Assembly (NCBI GenBank): GCA_047602055.1
Contig: JASGIG010000001.1
Span: 2,852,001 to 2,916,000, forward strand
Length of the DNA stretch: 64,000 nucleotides
Origin: JAODBQ01 sp047602055
Lineage (GTDB): Bacteria > Actinomycetota > Acidimicrobiia > Acidimicrobiales > Ilumatobacteraceae
Direction: 5' to 3'
Both the position numbers and the translations under genes were made by a program. The notes beneath the pieces were generated by a model. That model was not told the DNA's origin, did not search any database, and was given only the letters and a program-made list of their open reading frames with translations. This document shows, piece after piece, positions 25,020 through 36,620 of this stretch (position 1 is the stretch's first letter; every line of letters begins with the position of its first letter).

Positions 25020-25145
25020 ATCGTGTGTGCGGGTGCCGGGCGCCGCGAACGGGCCGCTCGGGCCTGTGCGAGGCAGGTGCCGGGCGTGCCCGGTGGCGCG
25101 ACCGCTTGGGGGCCCACCGGATGGTCGGCCGGAGGCCGACCATCG
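25020..25145 (-). repeat. Dispersed repeat B, copy 1
   Basis: Read on the minus strand, it starts 1 bp after the stop of the membrane-protein gene. The hairpin GATGGTCGGCCTCCGGCCGA/CC is followed by GGTGGGCCCCCAAGCGGTCG and CCACCGGGCACGCCCGGCAC. It is a diverged copy of the elements at 31846, 32755, 49009, 53318 and 53605. Confidence 0.7.
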
Positions 25146-25985
25146 TCACAGGTTGTACAACAACACGAGGCCGGCGGGGACGACGATCGCGGCAAGCGTG
25201 AAGAACGCCAACGCGAACACGGCGACCTGGTACGACTGGTCGCGGGGCGGGCTGCCGGCGGAGCCGATCGCGTCGAACAGGTCGCGCAGCGGCTGGTCGA
25301 GGGCGAGGCGGATTCGGGTCCGGGCGATCGACGCGGCGAGCAGCACGAACAGCGACACGGCGACCAGCATGACGGCGACGGCGATCACCAGCACGACGAT
25401 GCTCCACGTGCTCGACAGCACTGGGCGCAGCAGGTTCTGGATCCAGCTGAGCAGGCCGGAGATGAACGCACCGGAGATCAGGAACACCGGCAGGCCGAGC
25501 GAGGCGCTGCGCATGTCGGCGACCAGCATGTGCATCTGCTGGCGGGCTCGGCGCAGCTTGCGGTGTTCGGGGCTGTTGAACACGGCGTTGGCCTCGCGCA
25601 TCTCGTACAGCTTGCGGACCCGCCCGAGCACGCCGTTGATCTGCTTGGTGACGATCCACCCGGTGACCGCGGACACGAGCGGCGCCGCCGCGGTCTTCAC
25701 CGGCCCGAAGCGCGCAGGCAACTTCGGCTGGCGCCGCCCGTTGGACTGCAGCGCCTCCAGGGCGCGGACGAAGACGCGATGCGCCTGCTCGAAGCCGTCC
25801 GGATCGGCCAGCGGGCGATCGGCCGTGGCCAGCGTGGCGAGGATGTCACGCTCGGCCGGTCCCTGCAGCTCGGAGCTGTCCGCCAGCAGCTTGAAGGACT
25901 CCAGCCGGTCCTCGAGCTTGTCGAACAGCTCGTCGTCCTTCTTGCGGCCGGCGCCCTCGGTCGTCTCCGTCGTCTCCTCGGCCAC
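25146..25985 (-). CDS. Membrane protein of unknown function
   Basis: 279 residues from GTG 25985. The N-terminus is acidic, charged and probably cytoplasmic (AEETTETTEGAGRKKDDELF), with a helical region to ~150 (REANAVFNSPEHRKLRRARQ). Three hydrophobic segments follow: LGLPVFLISGAFISGLLS, IVVLVIAVAVMLVAVSLFVL and VAVFALAFFTLAAIVVPAGL. The last runs to the C-terminus LVLLYNL. I do not recognise the family. It is transcribed in the same direction as aceE, 119 bp downstream of aceE, and is followed immediately by repeat B copy 1. Confidence 0.65.
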   Translation of the reverse strand: MAEETTETTEGAGRKKDDELFDKLEDRLESFKLLADSSELQGPAERDILATLATADRPLADPDGFEQAHRVFVRALEALQSNGRRQPKLPARFGPVKTAAAPLVSAVTGWIVTKQINGVLGRVRKLYEMREANAVFNSPEHRKLRRARQQMHMLVADMRSASLGLPVFLISGAFISGLLSWIQNLLRPVLSSTWSIVVLVIAVAVMLVAVSLFVLLAASIARTRIRLALDQPLRDLFDAIGSAGSPPRDQSYQVAVFALAFFTLAAIVVPAGLVLLYNL

Positions 25986-26031
25986 CGGGACCGAGCGTAC
26001 CCAGCGAGCCGTGCTCAGATCGGAGTCCCCC

Positions 26032-26104
26032 ATGCTGGTCCGAGTCGGAGGTGCAGGACAGTCGAGCACGTACGACTCGGAACGACGGCTGGACTCGGAA
26101 CGGT
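26032..26104 (+). repeat. Dispersed repeat D, copy 2
   Basis: Resembles 24857-24936 across most of its length, with three GACTCGGA-type blocks of which one is inverted (CCGAGTCGGA against ACGACTCGGA), so it can fold. It sits between the aceE stop and the downstream membrane-protein gene. Confidence 0.45.
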
Positions 26105-28837
<2,733 letters not shown>

Positions 28838-29155
28838 GGTTCGAGTCTCTCACCCAGGAGAGCGAACTCGTCGCAGCCGTCGTGAGCCGAACGACGACGA
28901 AGGCGACGAGCACGCCGAGCCTCGATCGCAGCCGCGCCGTTCGACGCCTCGCCTGCCCGGACCCGTCGCCCAAGTGCGCTCGCCCCCTCCGCCGCACGCC
29001 ATCGATCGTCTCGGCGCTCCGCGGGGTTCTCCCATGCTCGTGCTCCGGTCGCCGGCAAGCTGCTCCCTGCGCCTGCCGTGCTCGCCGCTCGTTGGATCGG
29101 TGACGAGTCCGGGAAGCGGCTCCCGGCGCCCCGTCGGGCCTACGATCGCCGGCCG
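28838..29155. other. 318-bp intergenic region between divergent aceE and acyltransferase genes
   Basis: It holds no credible gene. It contains repeat A copy 2 (29034-29101) and must carry both divergent promoters. I see no convincing -35/-10 pair. Confidence 0.6.
29034..29101 (+). repeat. Dispersed repeat A, copy 2 (shortened)
   Basis: Contains GTGCTCCGGTCGCCGGCAAG, CTGCTCCCTGCGCCTGCC and GTGCTCGCC but lacks the ~30-bp CCTCCGCT segment of the other copies. It ends GTTGGATCGGTG. Unlike the others it does not follow a stop codon in its own direction. Confidence 0.75.
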
Positions 29156-31351
29156 ATGCGGGCGGAGCGCACCATCCCCTACCAGCCGGCCCTCGACGGC
29201 GTTCGAGCGCTCGCGGTGATCGTCGTCCTGCTGTTCCACGGCGGTGTCAGCTGGATGACCGGCGGCTACCTCGGCGTGTCGACGTTCTTCACCCTCTCGG
29301 GGTTCCTGATCACGTCGCTGCTCGTGCGTGAGGCGGCCGGGAGCGGCCGGATCGACGCCGGCCGCTTCTACGCCCGGCGCGCCCGGCGGCTGCTGCCCGC
29401 AAGCCTGGTGTGCCTCGCCGCCGTGTGTCTGCTGGCCGCTGGCGGGGCGTTCGACGGCGTCAGCGGCATGCGCGGTGACGTGCTCGGCGCACTGTTGCAG
29501 GTGTTCAACTGGGTCAAGCTGGCCAGTGGTCGGAGCTACGCCGATCTGACCACGGCGGCGTCCGGCCTGCGCCACCCGCTCGACCACGCTTGGTCGCTGT
29601 CGATCGAGGAGCAGTTCTACTGGGTGTGGCCGGTGGCGGTGCTCGGCCTGCTGCGCCTGGCCCGCCGGCGGCCGGGCTGGTCGTTGCTGCGCACGGTGGC
29701 CGTGTTGTACGTGCTCAGCGCGGCCGCCGCGCCGGTGATCGCCGCGGTCTGGGGGCCCGATGCGGCCTATTGGGCGACGCCGGCGCGGGCCTCGGAGATC
29801 CTCGCCGGGGCGCTGCTGGCCTGCTGGCGGCAGGCGCGGGCGGACGAGGCCGGCCGGCCGGCGACGCGCGATGGAGATCGGCTCACTCCCGCTCGGATCC
29901 CGAGCCCGCGTCGAGCGCTCGCCGGCTGGCTCGGCGTCGGCTGCCTGGCCGTGCTCGGCGTCGCCTGCGTGACGTTCCCCGCGGGCAGCGGCTTGGCCTA
30001 CCGCGGCGCGCTGCCGTTGATCGGGATGCTCAGCGCCGGGCTGATCCTCGGGCTGCAGGTGGACGGCCCCCTGCGCCGGCTGCTGTCGGCGCGCCCGCTC
30101 GTGGGGATCGGCGCGGTGAGCTACGGGCTGTACCTGTACCACTGGCCGGTGTTCGTGCTCGTCGACCGCCAGCGGTGGGCGCTGCCGTCCTGGTCGCTGC
30201 TGGCGATCAAGGTGGCGATCACCGCGGCCGTCACGGTGGCCTCGTACGTCGTGGTCGAGCGGCCGGTGCGCCGTGCCGTGCGGGTGCCGGTGAAGCGGAC
30301 GTTGTCGCTCGGCCTCACCGCCAGCGCCGTCGTCGCCGCGCTCGTCGTGCTCGTGCCGCAACCGGCGAAGTTCTACTCGGTCGACGCGGCGACGGCTCGC
30401 GACGCGGCGATCGACACGACGCCGGTCGCCCCGCTGGTGCCGCTCGCGCCGACGACCGCGACGGCCGGCACCGCCGGCTCGACGACGCCGCCTCCGACGC
30501 CCGCCGTCGCGACGTCCGCGCCGCCCTCGACGGCCGGTGCCGTGCCGAGCGGCGTCGTCACGACGACCGCGGTGAGCGGCGACGGCTCGACCCCCACGGC
30601 CGGCGCCGATCTGCCGGCCGTCACCGACCCGCCCGCCCCGACGACCACCGTCGGGCTGGTGCCCCCACGTCCGGTGCGGATCCTCGTCGCCGGCGACTCG
30701 ACCGCCGAGGCCACCGGCAACGGCCTGATCAGCTGGGCTGCGGCGAACCCGGATCTCGCCCAGGTGTCGCTCGCCGTGCAGGCGGGGTGTGGCTTCGTGC
30801 CCGGCGGCTACACCGAGGCGATCGGCGTCGTCGATCGTGACGTCGACAAGAACTGCCGCCACTACCTCCGCGACGCGCTGCCGGGCAAGGTCCGCGAGCT
30901 GCGCCCCGACGTGGTCGTGATGATGAGCACGTCGTGGGACGTGTTCGACCGCAAGCTGCGCCTCAAGTCGGACCCGATCCTGCCGGTCACCGATCCGCAG
31001 GTGAGCGCCGTGGTGCACGCGGCGATGGCCGACGTGACGAACGAGATGCTCTCGCTCGGCGTGTCACGCGTCGTCTGGCTGCGCGAGCCGATCCCCAACC
31101 CGTTCTGGCAGAACCAGCTGATCGGCCAGACCAACCCCGCAGCCCACCAGGTGCTCTACGACAGCATGGCTGCGCTCGCCGCAGACAACCCGGCAGTGCG
31201 GGTGGTCGACCTTGCCGGCTGGGCCGACGCCAACGGCGTCGATGCCGACATCGCCGCCCGGCCCGACGGGACGCACTGGGCGCCAGCGGCCTCCGCGCAG
31301 ATCGCGGAGCAGTTCCTCGGGCCGGCGATCGTGCGAGCATCGCTGACGTGA
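29156..31351 (+). CDS. Acyltransferase family 3 membrane protein with C-terminal SGNH-type domain (OafA/YrhL-like)
   Basis: 731 residues from ATG 29156. Residues ~1-400 form the ten-or-so-TM acyltransferase-3 domain with LDGVRALAVIVVLLFHGG (the catalytic His), STFFTLSGFLITSLL, FYARRARRLLPA and SLSIEEQFYWVWPV. A Pro/Thr-rich linker (~405-500) follows. The SGNH-like domain (~505-731) contains the Ser block RILVAGDSTAE and the terminal DxxH-type motif PDGTHWAP. Such proteins O-acetylate surface polysaccharides or peptidoglycan. The stop overlaps the RNase H start. Confidence 0.88.
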   Translation: MRAERTIPYQPALDGVRALAVIVVLLFHGGVSWMTGGYLGVSTFFTLSGFLITSLLVREAAGSGRIDAGRFYARRARRLLPASLVCLAAVCLLAAGGAFDGVSGMRGDVLGALLQVFNWVKLASGRSYADLTTAASGLRHPLDHAWSLSIEEQFYWVWPVAVLGLLRLARRRPGWSLLRTVAVLYVLSAAAAPVIAAVWGPDAAYWATPARASEILAGALLACWRQARADEAGRPATRDGDRLTPARIPSPRRALAGWLGVGCLAVLGVACVTFPAGSGLAYRGALPLIGMLSAGLILGLQVDGPLRRLLSARPLVGIGAVSYGLYLYHWPVFVLVDRQRWALPSWSLLAIKVAITAAVTVASYVVVERPVRRAVRVPVKRTLSLGLTASAVVAALVVLVPQPAKFYSVDAATARDAAIDTTPVAPLVPLAPTTATAGTAGSTTPPPTPAVATSAPPSTAGAVPSGVVTTTAVSGDGSTPTAGADLPAVTDPPAPTTTVGLVPPRPVRILVAGDSTAEATGNGLISWAAANPDLAQVSLAVQAGCGFVPGGYTEAIGVVDRDVDKNCRHYLRDALPGKVRELRPDVVVMMSTSWDVFDRKLRLKSDPILPVTDPQVSAVVHAAMADVTNEMLSLGVSRVVWLREPIPNPFWQNQLIGQTNPAAHQVLYDSMAALAADNPAVRVVDLAGWADANGVDADIAARPDGTHWAPAASAQIAEQFLGPAIVRASLT

Positions 31352-31827
31352 TCCGCGTGTACACCGACGGTGCCTGCCGGGGGAACCCCGGCCCGGGCGG
31401 CTGGGCGTGGGCCGTCGCGCCCGAGGGCGAGCCGATGGGGTCGGGCGGGGAGGCGCACACGACGAACCAGCGGATGGAGATCCGCGCCGCACTGGAGGCG
31501 ATGCGCGCCCTGCCCGGCGATCTGACGGTGATCAGCGACTCGACCTACGTCGTCAACTGCGTCCGTCAGCGCTGGTACGCGAACTGGTTGAAGAACGGGT
31601 GGCGCAACTCGCAGAAGAAGCCGGTCGCCAACGTCGACCTGTGGCAACCGTTCGTCGAGCTGTACCTGTCACGCCAGCACGAGATCGGCTACGAGTGGGT
31701 CAAGGGCCACAGCGGCGACAGGATGAACGATCTCGTCGACCGCCTCGCCGTCGCCGCCTCGGCCGGCCCCTTCGACGCACCGCCGGCCGAGACGCCGGAT
31801 CGGTCGCACCCGGAGACGCTGTTCTAG
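31348..31827 (+). CDS. rnhA: Ribonuclease HI
   Basis: 159 residues from GTG 31348, overlapping the acyltransferase stop. It cleaves RNA in RNA-DNA hybrids. The catalytic DEDD set is visible: D7 (YTDGACRGNPGPGG), E44 (RMEIRAALEAM), D64 (ISDSTYV) and D128 (GHSGDRMNDLVD), with H121 in the mobile loop. The handle region with Trp and Lys (WLKNGWRNSQKKPVAN) is present, as in the E. coli enzyme. There is no extra hybrid-binding domain. Confidence 0.95.
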   Translation: MIRVYTDGACRGNPGPGGWAWAVAPEGEPMGSGGEAHTTNQRMEIRAALEAMRALPGDLTVISDSTYVVNCVRQRWYANWLKNGWRNSQKKPVANVDLWQPFVELYLSRQHEIGYEWVKGHSGDRMNDLVDRLAVAASAGPFDAPPAETPDRSHPETLF

Positions 31828-31845
31828 CGAGCGCAGCGAGCGGTC

Positions 31846-31938
31846 CGCTTTGGCCCGTTGGAGGCTCGTGCCGGGTGAACCCGGCGGCGCGACCGCCAGG
31901 GAGCCCGCCGGACAGGTCGGCCGAAGGCCGACCATCAA
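31846..31938 (-). repeat. Dispersed repeat B, copy 2
   Basis: Minus-strand orientation. The hairpin GGTCGGCCTTCGGCCGACC is followed by TGTCCGGCGGGCTCCCTGGC and GGTCGCGCCGCCGGG, and is the cleanest example of the family. It lies between rnhA and the SDR but points against both, so it is the exception to the 3'-end placement rule. Confidence 0.8.
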
Positions 31939-31980
31939 GAAGTGGTTCTAGGTGGGTGGCACTGCCTAACGTCGCCGCCC

Positions 31981-32757
31981 ATGGACATCACAGGTGCAAG
32001 CGCAATCGTCACGGGTGGGGCGTCGGGCATCGGCGCCGCCGCCGCCCGCCAACTGGCCGCCAAGGGCGCCAAGGTCGTCATCGCCGACCTGCAGGAGGAC
32101 AAGGGCAAGGCGCTGGCCGACGAGATCGGCGGGGCGTACTGCAAGGTCGACGTCACCAACACCGACGACATCATCAACGCCGTCGAGATGGCCAAGAGCA
32201 TGGGCCCGGTGCGCGTGCTGGTGAACTCGGCCGGCATCGGCTGGGCGCAGCGCACCGTCGGCAAGGACGGCTCGTACGACTCGGCGGCGAACCTCGACGC
32301 CTACAAGAAGGTCATCGCCATCAACCTCGTCGGCAGCTTCGACTGCATCCGCATCGCCGCCACGGCGATGAGCATCACCGAGCCGCTGGAGTACGGCGAG
32401 CGCGGGGCGATCGTCAACATCGCCTCGGTCGCCGCGTTCGACGGCCAGATCGGCCAGGCCGCGTACTCGTCCTCCAAGGGCGGCGTCGTCGGCATGACCC
32501 TGCCGATCGCCCGTGACCTCGCGGCGATCGGCGTGCGCGTCAACACGGTGGCGCCGGGCCTGATCGACACCCCGATCTACGGCCAGGGCGAGGGCAGCGA
32601 CGCGTTCAAGTCGAACCTGCAGAAGGGCGTCCTGTTCCCGCAGCGCCTCGGCTTCCAGGACGAGCTGGCCTCGATGGTGGTCGAGTGCGTCACCAACAGC
32701 TACATGAACGCCGAGACCATCCGCGTCGACGGCGGCATCCGCATGCAGCCGAAGTGA
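31981..32757 (+). CDS. Short-chain dehydrogenase, 3-hydroxyacyl-CoA dehydrogenase type II-like (HSD10 group)
   Basis: 258 residues. NAD-binding TGGASGIG is at ~12-19 and NSAGIG replaces the NNAG motif. The catalytic Ser lies in NIASVAAFDG and the YxxxK motif in AAYSSSKGG. GLIDTPIYGQG and the C-terminal VDGGIRMQPK match the HSD17B10-type subgroup, which oxidises 3-hydroxyacyl-CoAs in fatty-acid or isoleucine breakdown. ATG 31981 was chosen because the fold begins there; an upstream in-frame start at 31942 adds only non-homologous residues. Its TGA is the first three bases of repeat B copy 3. Confidence 0.88.
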   Translation: MDITGASAIVTGGASGIGAAAARQLAAKGAKVVIADLQEDKGKALADEIGGAYCKVDVTNTDDIINAVEMAKSMGPVRVLVNSAGIGWAQRTVGKDGSYDSAANLDAYKKVIAINLVGSFDCIRIAATAMSITEPLEYGERGAIVNIASVAAFDGQIGQAAYSSSKGGVVGMTLPIARDLAAIGVRVNTVAPGLIDTPIYGQGEGSDAFKSNLQKGVLFPQRLGFQDELASMVVECVTNSYMNAETIRVDGGIRMQPK

Positions 32758-32925
32758 TGGTCGGGGCTGCGCCCCGACTGTCCGGCGGGCTCCCTGGCGG
32801 TCGCGCCGTCGGGTGCGCCCGGTCCCTCGGCTCGTACGGGCCGAAGCGGCACCGCCGTATGCGCCTGGCGTCGTGCACGCCTCGTGCCGTTGGGTCCTTC
32901 GCGGGCCCAGCGGCACCGTGCTCGT
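32755..32925 (+). repeat. Dispersed repeat B, copy 3
   Basis: Starts at the SDR stop codon itself (TGATGGTCGGGGCTGCGCCC). Hairpin GGTCGGGGC/TGC/GCCCCGAC, then TGTCCGGCGGGCTCCCTGGC and GGTCGCGCCGTCGGG. A longer 3' part ends near the stop of the convergent phosphoesterase. Confidence 0.8.
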
Positions 32926-34866
32926 TCAGCGGTTGAGGCCGAAGCGGGTGGCGTAGCGGTCGGCGTTGTCGCGGGCCTCGCTGGTGCTCGGGCGGCCGGG
33001 GCACTTGCCCTTCGGTGCGGGACCGCCGACGGCCAGGCCGGCGCCGGCGACGCGCGTCAGCGTCACCCGGTCGATCTCGACGCCGCCGGCCGTGGCGCGG
33101 TCGCCGTCGGCGACCACTGTCACCGCCATCGTCGTCATCCTCCCGGCTGGGGCCGGTACGACGTCGATGCGCGCCAGCGCGTAGTCGAGGTAGCGCATCT
33201 GCGACCAGTCGGCGGCTTCGGTCCCCGTGGTGCCGAAGCCGGTGAACGTCTTGGTGGTCGCGTACGACGTCGTCGCCCCGTCGCCGCTGGTGTGCCCGCG
33301 GTAGCGGTCGGTCGTCCCGGTGGCATCGGTGGTGCCGCCGTTCTGCCAGGTGTAGCGCGGCCGACCCGCCGACCCGATCGTCATGTAGGTCGTGCCGACG
33401 TTGGCGTCGAAGGTCGCCCCATCAGGTGCCTGGGCAGTGGATGTGTTGCCGTGGATCGGGTTGCTCCGCTCGGCCTGGTGGTTGTGGCCCGACAGGACGA
33501 GATCGACGTGGTAGCGGTCGCTGAGCACACCGACCAGCGAGCGCACCCCGAGGTCCGAGGCGTGCGCGCCGGACGTCGAGAAGGCGCAGTGGTGCATGAA
33601 CATCACGATGAAGTCGATCGTCGCGTCCTTGCGCCACGCGGCCAGCGTGCGGTCGACCCAGTCGTACTGCGCGCCCGCGCTGTACCCGGTGTTCGTGGCG
33701 ATCTCGTAGGACAGGTCGTTGGCGTCGACGCTGATGATCCCGACGTTGGCATAGACGAAGCTGTACACCGACGGGCAGTCGCTCGGGCCGTTCTGCGGCA
33801 GGTCGAGGCGGGCGAGATGGCCGCCGTAGCCGTGGTTGCCGTACAGCGCCTCCATGTCGTGGTTGCCGGTCGAGACCATCCACGGGATCTTCGACGCCGA
33901 GGCCTCGATCTGGGCGAGGTACAGGTCCCAGACGTAGGGGTTGTAGGCGTTGTAGCCCGTCGGTGCACCGCCGTGGCCGCCCGACGCCTTGGAGTTGTCG
34001 ACCGGGAGGCCGGTGCCGCTCGGGTCGGCGTAGGACACGTCGCCGTTGACGAGGTGGAACGCCGGGTTCTGGGCGGCGACGAGCGCGGTCATCGTCTCGG
34101 CCGGCCTCGGGTCGTAGGCCGGCACGGGGTCGGCGGCGTTGTAGTAGTTGTCGTCGAACGACCCTGCGGCCCACGTGTACGGCGTGTTGCTGGTGTAGGC
34201 GAACGCCGGGTCGGTGGGGGCGACGTTGGTGCCGTGGTCGCCGAACGAGGTGAACGTGAACGGCCCCGGGACGCGGTGCCCCCACCCGGCGGGACGGCCG
34301 AGGCCGCGACGGTCGGGGGCGGTGGTGAACGTGCCGTCGCCGGTGACGGTGCCGTCGCTGAGCTCGACCCGGTAGCGGTACGTCGTGCCCGGCTCGAGCC
34401 CGGTGATCAGCGCCTTGGCATAGAACTGGTTGCCGGCGAGCGTGCCCTGCGGCGAGCTCGGCACGACGCCGGTGAGGTTGACGAGCTCGGCATCGACACG
34501 CCGCCCGAACCCGCCGTTGCCGCCGAGGCGGACGAACGCCCGGACCCCGGTGGCGTTCACGCCGTTCGGGAAGATCACCTGCGTCGTCACCCGCATCGAG
34601 TTGGTCGGGTCGTTGCGCCCGTCGTTCGGGAACGCGACGTGACGCCCGACCAGCACCGCCCCGCTCGGGCCGCTGGTGCCGCCGGCCTGGGCGAAGGCCT
34701 GCTTCGTCGCCGGGAAGTTGACGAGCGCCACCGCGCCGGCACCGACGAGGGCGCCGCGCAGTGCCGATCGGCGCGTGATCCGGTTGCGGCTCCAGTGCGC
34801 CTCGAGGTCGGCGTGGTGCTCGTCGACGGTGAGAGCGGGACGGTCAGGGGTGTCGCGATGGTTCAT
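32926..34866 (-). CDS. Tat-exported metallophosphoesterase (purple acid phosphatase-like)
   Basis: 646 residues from ATG 34866. The twin-arginine signal is RNRITRRSALRGALVGAG followed by ALVNFPATKQAFAQA. A fibronectin-like N-terminal domain carries TTYRYRVELSDGT. The calcineurin-type core has FTSFGDHG, LVNGDVSYAD, STGNHDMEA, FMHHCAFS and LSGHNHQAER, giving the five metal-binding blocks. It probably hydrolyses phosphate esters outside the membrane; Tat export suits a cofactor-loaded enzyme. The last ~100 residues may form a C-terminal beta domain. It is monocistronic. Confidence 0.88.
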   Translation of the reverse strand: MNHRDTPDRPALTVDEHHADLEAHWSRNRITRRSALRGALVGAGAVALVNFPATKQAFAQAGGTSGPSGAVLVGRHVAFPNDGRNDPTNSMRVTTQVIFPNGVNATGVRAFVRLGGNGGFGRRVDAELVNLTGVVPSSPQGTLAGNQFYAKALITGLEPGTTYRYRVELSDGTVTGDGTFTTAPDRRGLGRPAGWGHRVPGPFTFTSFGDHGTNVAPTDPAFAYTSNTPYTWAAGSFDDNYYNAADPVPAYDPRPAETMTALVAAQNPAFHLVNGDVSYADPSGTGLPVDNSKASGGHGGAPTGYNAYNPYVWDLYLAQIEASASKIPWMVSTGNHDMEALYGNHGYGGHLARLDLPQNGPSDCPSVYSFVYANVGIISVDANDLSYEIATNTGYSAGAQYDWVDRTLAAWRKDATIDFIVMFMHHCAFSTSGAHASDLGVRSLVGVLSDRYHVDLVLSGHNHQAERSNPIHGNTSTAQAPDGATFDANVGTTYMTIGSAGRPRYTWQNGGTTDATGTTDRYRGHTSGDGATTSYATTKTFTGFGTTGTEAADWSQMRYLDYALARIDVVPAPAGRMTTMAVTVVADGDRATAGGVEIDRVTLTRVAGAGLAVGGPAPKGKCPGRPSTSEARDNADRYATRFGLNR

Positions 34867-34973
34867 GTGCGGATTCGACCGCGCCAACAGAGACGGGACG
34901 TGAACGGTGTCGGAACGCCCCGTGACGGTGGATCGGGCGTCCGGCGAAACCTCCGACGGCCCCGGAGCCGGAC

Positions 34974-36134
34974 TCAGGTCGTGTAGTCGGCGTTGATGCG
35001 GACGTAGCCGTCGGACAGGTCGCAGCCCCAGACGGTCGACGAGCCGGTGCCGGCGGCCAGGCTGACGTGGATGCGCACGTCGGTGCCGCGCATGTACTCG
35101 GTCAGGCGGCCGAGGCCGGTGTCGTCGACCTTCGCCGGGTACACCTCCTGGTCGCCGAAGCGGATGACGACCCGGTCCTGGTCGACCTCGCGGGGTGCCG
35201 TCGCCTTGCCGACGGCCATCGCCACCCGGCCCCAGTTCGGGTCGGCGCCGTGCACCGCGGTCTTGACCAGCGGCGAGTTGACGATCGCCTTGGCCACCCG
35301 CTTGGCCTGCTCGGGCGTGGCCGCGCTGTCGACGCAGACCTCGATCAGCTTCGTCGCGCCCTCGCCGTCGCGGGCGACCTGCTTGGTCAGCGACAGGGCG
35401 ACGTCGTGCAGCGCGGCCTCGAACGCGGCGTCGTCGGCGGGGCCGGCCGCGCCGGACGCGAGCACGATGGCGGTGTCGCTGGTGGACGTGTCGGTGTCGA
35501 CCGACACGCAGTTGAACGTGCGGTCGATGACCCGCCGGAAGATCGTGTCGAGCGAGGCTGCCGGCACCGCCGCGTCCGTGAAGAAGAGGGTGATCAGTGT
35601 GGCCATGTCCGGCTCGATCATCCCGACGCCCTTGGCGACGCCGACCACCCGGGCGGCGGAGCCGGCGATGTCGGCGCTGGCCACCTTGTGGACCGTGTCG
35701 GTCGTCATGATCGCCCGGGCCACCGCCTCGGCGTCGTCGACGGTGAGCGGCACGGCGAACCCGGCGATCCCGGTACGGACGCGATCCATCGGATAGGTCC
35801 GCCCGATCACGCCGGTCGACGCCACCAGCACGTCGCCGGCGTCGCACCCGAGCCGGGCGGCCACGCCGGTGACCAGTTCCTCGGCGTCGGCACGACCCCG
35901 CGCGCCGGTGGCGACGTTGGCGTTCTTCGAGACGACGACGATCGCCTGGGCCGAGCCGGAGGCGACGTTGCGCCGGCTGACCAGCACGCTCGGCCCGGCG
36001 AACGAGCTGCGGGTGAACACCCCGGCAGCCGCACACGGGGCGTTGGCGGCGACCACGGCGAAGTCGTCGGTGTCGTCCTTGATGCCGACGTTGGCGACGA
36101 CGGCGTGGAACCCCTGGGGGAGCGTGGCGCCCAT
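34974..36134 (-). CDS. argJ: Glutamate N-acetyltransferase / ornithine acetyltransferase
   Basis: 386 residues. ArgJ moves acetyl from N-acetylornithine to glutamate (arginine cycle). The self-cleavage motif KGVGMIEPDMATL places the cut at Ala178-Thr179, making Thr179 the nucleophile. NCVSVDTDTSTSDT and HGADPNWGRVAMAVGKA are typical downstream motifs. The gene follows a marR-type gene with a 2-bp gap; no argC, argB or argD is nearby, so this copy stands outside an arg operon. Whether it is monofunctional or bifunctional cannot be decided here. Confidence 0.93.
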   Translation of the reverse strand: MGATLPQGFHAVVANVGIKDDTDDFAVVAANAPCAAAGVFTRSSFAGPSVLVSRRNVASGSAQAIVVVSKNANVATGARGRADAEELVTGVAARLGCDAGDVLVASTGVIGRTYPMDRVRTGIAGFAVPLTVDDAEAVARAIMTTDTVHKVASADIAGSAARVVGVAKGVGMIEPDMATLITLFFTDAAVPAASLDTIFRRVIDRTFNCVSVDTDTSTSDTAIVLASGAAGPADDAAFEAALHDVALSLTKQVARDGEGATKLIEVCVDSAATPEQAKRVAKAIVNSPLVKTAVHGADPNWGRVAMAVGKATAPREVDQDRVVIRFGDQEVYPAKVDDTGLGRLTEYMRGTDVRIHVSLAAGTGSSTVWGCDLSDGYVRINADYTT

Positions 36135-36136
36135 GT

Positions 36137-36598
36137 TCAGGCGACCTCTTGCTCGATCAGGCGGCTGCGGACCGTGCCGAAGATCACCGCCAGCTCGTCG
36201 ATCTGCGCGGGGGTCAGCGGATCGAGCAGATGGCGGCGGACGCTGGCGACGTGATCGGGCGCGGCCGCCATCATCTGGTCGAAGCCGGCCTCGGTGAGAT
36301 GGGCGTGCATCACGCGGCGGTCGACCGGGGACGCCCGGCGCTCGACCAGGCCGTGGCGGACGAGGCCGTCGAGCCGCCGAGTGAGGCCGCTCGGCGACAG
36401 GCGCAGCGCCTGGGCGAGGTCGCACATCCGCATCCGGCGCTCCGGCGCCTCGGACAGGTGGACGAGCACCTCGTAGTCGCCGAGCGTCAACCCGTGCGGC
36501 GCCAGACCACCCTCCAATGCGTCCATCAACGGGCCGAGCGTGCTGACGAAGCTGCGCCAGGCGGCCTGTTCCGGTGTGGTGAGCCACTTGCGAGCCAT
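36137..36598 (-). CDS. MarR-family transcriptional regulator
   Basis: 153 residues from ATG 36598. The winged-helix core is GLTLGDYEVLVHLSEAPERR, MCDLAQALRLSPSGLTRRLD (recognition helix) and VERRASPVDRRVMHAHLTEAG (wing). It is divergent from yceI. The intergenic region carries two identical ACAAATGTTGT sites 31 bp apart, well placed for self-control and control of yceI. argJ follows 2 bp downstream. The ligand is unknown. Confidence 0.92.
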   Translation of the reverse strand: MARKWLTTPEQAAWRSFVSTLGPLMDALEGGLAPHGLTLGDYEVLVHLSEAPERRMRMCDLAQALRLSPSGLTRRLDGLVRHGLVERRASPVDRRVMHAHLTEAGFDQMMAAAPDHVASVRRHLLDPLTPAQIDELAVIFGTVRSRLIEQEVA

Positions 36599-36620
36599 GA
36601 CCGAATCATAGCTGTTGTCC

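Noticed and set aside
28838..28865. GGTTCGAGTCTC resembling a tRNA T-loop upstream of aceE
   Set aside because: No acceptor, D or anticodon arm can be folded around it.
32926..36036. 1036-codon frame through the phosphoesterase into argJ
   Set aside because: The upstream part is an alternative-phase reading of argJ. The Tat signal at 34866 marks the real start.
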